Shown here: in pieces, positions 6,693 through 10,232 of the stretch | Layout: every line of letters begins with the position of its first letter | Numbering within the stretch: position 1 is the stretch's first letter | Assembly (NCBI GenBank): GCA_002297865.1 | Contig: DBKX01000286.1 | Span: forward strand, 1-10,232 | From: Lachnoclostridium sp. UBA739 | GTDB taxonomy: Bacteria > Bacillota_A > Clostridia > Lachnospirales > Lachnospiraceae | Direction: 5' to 3' | DNA length: 10,232 nt | Made by a program: the position numbers and the translations under genes | Notes under the pieces: model-generated | Told to the model about the DNA's origin: nothing | Seen by the model: only the letters and a program-made list of their open reading frames with translations | The model's database searches: none

Positions 6693-8294
6693 TTACATGA
6701 GGGTTGAAAACATATTCAGGAAAGCCTGCTTTATTTTCATGAATGCAGGCCTTTGCAACCATTCCTGATAGGAGATTTCAATGCATTTTTCAAATGTCTC
6801 TTCCAAGTCTTGCTTTATCATATGAACGGTATCCAAATCAGAAATCCACACTCCATTTTCGTAATGCAGATAGAAGCTTCGGTAGTCCATATTAATGGTA
6901 CCCACAATCACATTTTTTTCATTTAAGATGGTCTTTGCATGAATAAATCCTGGTTTATACTCATATATGCGAACTCCATGCTTTAGCAGATCTCCATAAT
7001 TGTAATTGGTTAATAACTTTACATTCTTTTTATCTGGAATATATGGTGTAATAATACGCACATCCACTCCGCTTTGAACTGCAGTTATCAAAGCATGTTT
7101 CATGTCATCTTCTATAATAAGATATGGCGTTGTAATGTAAAGAAACTTTTCTGAATAACTGATCATCTGCTGATAAACATTTTCAATTGGATTCATCTGG
7201 TTGCATGCTGGTCCATCAGATATTACATGACAATAAATCTTATTTAACTCGAATTTTTTAGTTGGACGATACTTTTCATAATCAATCTCTGTTCTTCCCT
7301 CACACACTTCCCACATTTGCAAAAAAATCACAGTCATTCCCCATACCGCATCACCTTCAATGCGTATACCATTATCTTTCCACACGCCAAAACGATTAAT
7401 CAGGTTCGCGTATTCGTCCGCAATATTGAATCCACCTGTAAATCCTATATTTCCATCTATTACGATAATCTTCTGGTGGCTACGGTAATTCATATATAAT
7501 TTATCCGTATATTTATGAATTGGATTGAATATCTGAACTTCAAAACCTTCCTGCTCTAGATTTCTGCGAAAATGCTTATTGGTACGAATCATAGCACCAA
7601 AATCATCATACATAAATTTCACTTCGACTCCATGCTTTATTTTATCTAATAGTATTTCATGCAATTTATCCCAAATGGCTCCTTCTGCTACAATGAAAAA
7701 ATTAATTAGAATAAACTTTTGTGCCTTTTTTAATTCCTCAAAAATAACCTCAAAGGCATCTTCTCCCATTGGGTAGTATTCTACTTTATTATTAGCATAT
7801 AACGGAAAGTCCTGAGAAGTCATATACTTTGATATTCTTGCTTCTAATGGTTTTTCTTTATAAAAATTCTCCTCTAGGCCTCTATTATGTTTTAAGAAAA
7901 GCTGTCCATGCCTCATAATCTGTTTGATATTATCATCTAACCGTTTGGTAGAGTCACGACCTCCCCAAAGCAGATACATAATGTGTCCTGATATGGGAAG
8001 CGCTAAAGCGATACAAATCCACGATATCTTGTAGGAAGGACTTCTGTTATCATTGACTAGACTCAATATTAAAATGATACTAAATATCTCCAAAACAACA
8101 TAGAAATAAACGGTTATATTTTGTAGCAGAAATGGAAGCATGATAATGATTGCAATTTGCAGCAATACCAAAAATCCCACAAGACACACGCTTAAAAACC
8201 CGCTAAGGTTACTTTTAAACCGCCCTGTCAATTCTTCCTTTATACGATTTTGTTTCTCTGGTGCTCGAACCGTTCTGTTTTCTCTCTCTCTCAT
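6693..8294 (-). CDS. cls: Cardiolipin synthase-type phospholipase D family membrane protein
   Basis: The 533-aa protein has an N-terminal basic stretch and three hydrophobic segments (about 33-55, 61-81, 90-110). The third contains the PLDc_N signature (W92, P100, G103, Y107, G111). Two phospholipase D domains follow. The first has a complete HKD motif (H273, K275, D280, then GFTGGFNIADEY). The second reads HAKTILNE (H452, K454) followed by VGTINMDYRS, so the acidic position is glutamate (E459) instead of aspartate. Firmicute Cls enzymes condense two phosphatidylglycerols into cardiolipin plus glycerol in the membrane. ATG at 8294 is preceded by GAGGAGTG. The first codons form a GA dinucleotide run encoding RERE. 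The neighbours are not lipid genes, although the LTA-synthase-like enzyme in the window would use the same phosphatidylglycerol pool. Another PLD-type phosphatidyltransferase activity is possible. Confidence 0.9.
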   Translation of the reverse strand: MRERENRTVRAPEKQNRIKEELTGRFKSNLSGFLSVCLVGFLVLLQIAIIIMLPFLLQNITVYFYVVLEIFSIILILSLVNDNRSPSYKISWICIALALPISGHIMYLLWGGRDSTKRLDDNIKQIMRHGQLFLKHNRGLEENFYKEKPLEARISKYMTSQDFPLYANNKVEYYPMGEDAFEVIFEELKKAQKFILINFFIVAEGAIWDKLHEILLDKIKHGVEVKFMYDDFGAMIRTNKHFRRNLEQEGFEVQIFNPIHKYTDKLYMNYRSHQKIIVIDGNIGFTGGFNIADEYANLINRFGVWKDNGIRIEGDAVWGMTVIFLQMWEVCEGRTEIDYEKYRPTKKFELNKIYCHVISDGPACNQMNPIENVYQQMISYSEKFLYITTPYLIIEDDMKHALITAVQSGVDVRIITPYIPDKKNVKLLTNYNYGDLLKHGVRIYEYKPGFIHAKTILNEKNVIVGTINMDYRSFYLHYENGVWISDLDTVHMIKQDLEETFEKCIEISYQEWLQRPAFMKIKQAFLNMFSTLM

Positions 8295-8317
8295 GTAGCA
8301 CTCCTCAATTTTATTAG

Positions 8318-8327
8318 TGTAATTACA
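8318..8327. repeat. 10-bp palindrome in the divergent cls/nuclease intergenic region
   Basis: TGTAATTACA is a perfect palindrome 24 bp upstream of the cls start and just upstream of both extended -10 boxes of the nuclease gene. The location between divergent genes is suitable for an operator, but AT-rich 10-mers of this kind arise by chance. Confidence 0.25.
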
Positions 8328-8329
8328 TA

Positions 8330-8357
8330 TGGTATAATTCTTTTTCTATGTTATAAT
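8330..8357 (+). promoter_or_regulatory. Promoter(s) of the YprB-like nuclease gene
   Basis: Two extended -10 elements lie 19 bp apart: TGGTATAAT (8330-8338) and TGTTATAAT (8349-8357). Neither has a good -35 at normal spacing. The downstream one would start near 8364, leaving a leader of about 18 nt with AGGAGGT. Its TGTTATA is also the left arm of a perfect inverted repeat with TATAACA at 8364-8370 (8-nt loop), so the promoter could be covered by a DNA-binding protein. Confidence 0.55.
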
Positions 8358-8381
8358 ACAAAATATAACAGGAGGTACCTT

Positions 8382-9488
8382 ATGCAAATATTTCAAAAAA
8401 ATCTTTCAGTATCCATGCCTTATGAGTTCTCACCTGACAAATCAATAGAGGAAACTGAAATTCTATTATTTGATATTGAAACAACTGGTTTTTCACCTGA
8501 TATTTCAAGTATTTACTTTATCGGCTGTTGTTATTACCAAAATAGTTCCTGGAAGCTTATCCAGTTTTTCGCAGATGATTACATTAGTGAACAAACTATA
8601 TTACAAAATTTTATTGATTTTGCAAAAGACTATAGAGTAATGATTCATTACAATGGCAATGGTTTTGATATTCCATACCTGCAAAAAAAGCTCCTACACT
8701 ACCATATGATTTTTTCATTTGATTCTTTCCTGCAAGTTGATTTATATAAAAAAATCTTTCCTTACAAGAAAATGCTTAGTCTGACCAATTTAAAACAGAA
8801 GACAATTGAAGATTTCCTTAGCCTTCCTCGCGTTGACTCATATTCAGGCGGCGAATTGATTGAGATCTATGTATCCTATATGAAAGACAAATTTGGACAC
8901 AAGACAACGATGCAAGACGACATGAACAAACTCCTGCTTCACAACGAGGAAGATGTGTGCAATCTAATTCGTATCACTTCTGTTCTGGCATATTGCGATA
9001 TGTTTGAAGAAAGACAAACGAATTGTACCATTACTGTAGAAGATGAGCAAGTTATTCTTTCATTTTCCTTACGCAATCCTCTGCCAGTTTCCCTTACATG
9101 GGAAATAGAAAATCTTTCTTTTACAGCATCTGAATCAAACGCTATGTTACGAATTGCTTGTGCAAGAGGTGAATTAAAGTACTTTTATCCGAATTATAAG
9201 GATTATTACTACCTTCCAGCTGAAGATACTGCTATCCACAAAAGCGTGGCCGAATTTGTGGACAAGAATTATCGTGTAAAAGCAAAAGCCTCTACATGCT
9301 ATACCAAAAAAAACGGTACATTTTTGCCACAGTTTCACGGAGGCTTAACCCCTTCCTTTCGAATCAATTATAAGGAAAAAGACAGTTTTATCGAATTAAC
9401 GGATAAATTTCTTACTGATTCAGAGAAGCTCTCAGAATATGCTTTGATCGTATTACAACATCTGCTTCATACAATTAATCGACAATAA
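8382..9488 (+). CDS. YprB-like ribonuclease H-like (DEDD) exonuclease-fold protein
   Basis: The 368-aa protein has an N-terminal RNase_H_2/YprB-type domain (about 24-208). Its DEDD catalytic set is visible: D31 and E33 in LLFDIETTG, D96 in NGNGFDIPYL, and D191 in LLHNEEDV. The family is related to DnaQ-type 3'-5' exonucleases, so a metal-dependent nuclease activity is inferred; the substrate is unknown. The C-terminal part (about 212-368) is beta-rich and has no domain I can name. It contains conserved-looking aromatic and basic stretches (YYYLPAEDTAIHKSVAEFVD; KASTCYTKKNG). The TPR region of Bacillus YprB is absent. The frame is open further upstream to 8250, but the start is placed at ATG 8382 because AGGAGGT (8370-8376) lies five bases before it; the upstream frame overlaps cls. 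It is divergent from cls and convergent with the rpmF operon. Confidence 0.8.
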   Translation: MQIFQKNLSVSMPYEFSPDKSIEETEILLFDIETTGFSPDISSIYFIGCCYYQNSSWKLIQFFADDYISEQTILQNFIDFAKDYRVMIHYNGNGFDIPYLQKKLLHYHMIFSFDSFLQVDLYKKIFPYKKMLSLTNLKQKTIEDFLSLPRVDSYSGGELIEIYVSYMKDKFGHKTTMQDDMNKLLLHNEEDVCNLIRITSVLAYCDMFEERQTNCTITVEDEQVILSFSLRNPLPVSLTWEIENLSFTASESNAMLRIACARGELKYFYPNYKDYYYLPAEDTAIHKSVAEFVDKNYRVKAKASTCYTKKNGTFLPQFHGGLTPSFRINYKEKDSFIELTDKFLTDSEKLSEYALIVLQHLLHTINRQ

Positions 9489-9524
9489 TAGTTTTTTCTA
9501 TTTAATTAAATGCATTGCATAAAA

Positions 9525-9560
9525 AAACCATCATGCGCTAATTAAGCACCATGATGGTTT
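9525..9560. terminator. Bidirectional terminator between rpmF and the nuclease gene
   Basis: Perfect 11-bp arms AAACCATCATG (9525-9535) and CATGATGGTTT (9550-9560), with an inner GCT/AGC pairing. On the minus strand the stem runs into seven T (complement of 9521-9527), a strong intrinsic terminator for DUF177-rpmF. On the plus strand the downstream run (TTTCTCTAT) is weaker but may end the nuclease transcript, 36 bp after its stop. Confidence 0.88.
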
Positions 9561-9576
9561 CTCTATAATCTACTAA

Positions 9577-9756
9577 TTATTCAGCAGAAATGATTTCCTT
9601 TTTATTATATGAACCACAAGCTTTACATACTCTATGTGGCATCATTAACTCTCCACATTTGCTGCATTTAACAAGATTTGGAGCAGTCATTTTCCAGTTA
9701 GCTCTACGCTTATCTCTTCTTGCTTTAGAATGTTTATTCTTTGGACAGATTGACAT
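9577..9756 (-). CDS. rpmF: 50S ribosomal protein L32
   Basis: A 59-codon gene encoding MSICPKNKHSKARRDKRRAN..., the typical L32 start (here with C4), then WKMTAPNLVKCSKCGELMMPHRVCKACGSY. It has the four-cysteine zinc ribbon C31/C34 and C44/C47, so this is the zinc-binding form of L32. L32 binds the large ribosomal subunit near the peptidyl-transferase region. ATG is at 9756-9754, two bases after the stop codon of the DUF177 gene. Its Shine-Dalgarno sequence AAGGAGGTG is formed by the last sense codons of DUF177 (Lys-Glu-Val), so translation is probably coupled. The DUF177-rpmF pairing is widely conserved in bacteria. A strong terminator follows 17 bp downstream. Confidence 0.97.
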   Translation of the reverse strand: MSICPKNKHSKARRDKRRANWKMTAPNLVKCSKCGELMMPHRVCKACGSYNKKEIISAE

Positions 9757-9758
9757 AT

Positions 9759-10232
9759 TTACACCTCCTTAAACTTCTCGAAGACATCTTGAAATACTGA
9801 CATTCTCGGATCAATTACTGTTCGATCACATTGACATGTTCCATTGTTCAGATTCTTTCCACACACATTGCAAATTCCTTTGCAATCTTCACTACATAAA
9901 ACTTTCATTGGAAAATCCAATAAAATCTCATTATAGACGAAACGGTCGACATCTAAATCATATCCTTCGACATAATTTATCTCATCTAGGTCATCTATTC
10001 TATCTTGTGATGTTTCACGGAAATCTAACTCTTTCGATACACTTATCTCAAATGTCGTTTCCACATCTTCAAGGCATCTACTACATGGAAGCATAAGCGA
10101 TACTATTGTGGACCCTTCCACATGAACTTTCCTCTCACCCGTACAGGTAATCGTTAAGTCAACGGGATTCTTTTTCACAAAGTTATACTCTGTTCCATCC
10201 AGCTTAAAGCATTCCATATCAATTGGAACAAC
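9759..10232 (-). CDS. DUF177/YceD family protein, 5' end outside the window
   Basis: The frame stays open to the right edge (upstream codons read V-V-P-I-D). The ATG at 10217 has no ribosome binding site and matches an internal position of the family, so I treat the gene as 5'-truncated by the window. Counting from that ATG, it shows the family's cysteine pattern: CSRC (C45, C48) after a beta-rich region, an acidic segment (about 64-92), YNEILLDFPMKVLC (95-108), and a second cluster C108, C112, C116, C119, C128, C130, probably binding zinc. It ends in DPRMSVFQDVFEKFKEV. YceD/DUF177 proteins are linked to 23S rRNA accumulation and ribosome assembly, consistent with rpmF lying two bases downstream in the same transcript. 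Its promoter is beyond the window. Confidence 0.92.
   Translation of the reverse strand, partial: VVPIDMECFKLDGTEYNFVKKNPVDLTITCTGERKVHVEGSTIVSLMLPCSRCLEDVETTFEISVSKELDFRETSQDRIDDLDEINYVEGYDLDVDRFVYNEILLDFPMKVLCSEDCKGICNVCGKNLNNGTCQCDRTVIDPRMSVFQDVFEKFKEV

Noticed and set aside
8250..8381. N-terminal extension of the nuclease frame upstream of 8382
   Set aside because: The extra 44 codons overlap the start of cls and the promoter region, and a strong AGGAGGT sits directly before the ATG at 8382.
9590..9772. Plus-strand 60-codon frame across the rpmF region
   Set aside because: It is antisense to the clearly recognisable L32 gene and has no ribosome binding site.

Overview
The window looks like a chromosomal stretch from a low-GC Firmicute of the class Clostridia, most plausibly a Lachnospiraceae-type anaerobe. 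This rests on the AT-rich sequence, strong AGGAGG-type ribosome binding sites, TATAAT promoters with the TGn extension, a DUF177-rpmF pair, an LTA-synthase-type sulfatase, a two-domain YprB-like nuclease and a Firmicute-style cardiolipin synthase. I see no rRNA, tRNA, CRISPR array, insertion sequence or phage gene.

Layout, left to right. (1) 1-407: the first 11 codons of a minus-strand gene leave the window at the left edge. A divergent intergenic stretch follows, then a tiny plus-strand gene (171-311, 46 aa, acidic and proline-rich, not recognised). A hairpin at 343-385 serves as a shared bidirectional terminator. (2) 408-4776, minus strand: a membrane-anchored LTA-synthase/phosphoglycerol-transferase-like protein. 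Upstream of it lies a long RelA/SpoT homologue whose (p)ppGpp hydrolase centre is intact but whose synthetase centre has lost key residues. Each has its own clear promoter. (3) 4935-6589, minus strand: greA and nagA, joined by a TGATG stop/start overlap. (4) 6693-8294, minus strand: a cardiolipin synthase-type phospholipase D protein. (5) 8382-9488, plus strand: a DEDD-type exonuclease-like (YprB-like) protein, divergent from cardiolipin synthase. (6) 9577-10232, minus strand: the DUF177/YceD protein (5' end outside the window) and rpmF (ribosomal protein L32), tightly coupled, ending at a strong terminator that also faces the nuclease gene.

The neighbourhood mixes housekeeping functions (ribosome synthesis, transcript cleavage, amino-sugar recycling) with envelope lipid and polymer synthesis and stringent-response signalling. 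The genes do not form one pathway. The most informative observation is the RelA/SpoT homologue: it keeps every hydrolase residue I can check, but the residue aligning with the catalytic synthetase glutamate is lysine, with further substitutions nearby. It is therefore probably a (p)ppGpp hydrolase or sensor paralogue rather than the cell's main bifunctional Rel. Its promoter has a perfect inverted repeat at the predicted transcription start. The second item is the 46-codon proline-rich gene, which has its own ribosome binding site and terminator and would be missed by usual length cut-offs.
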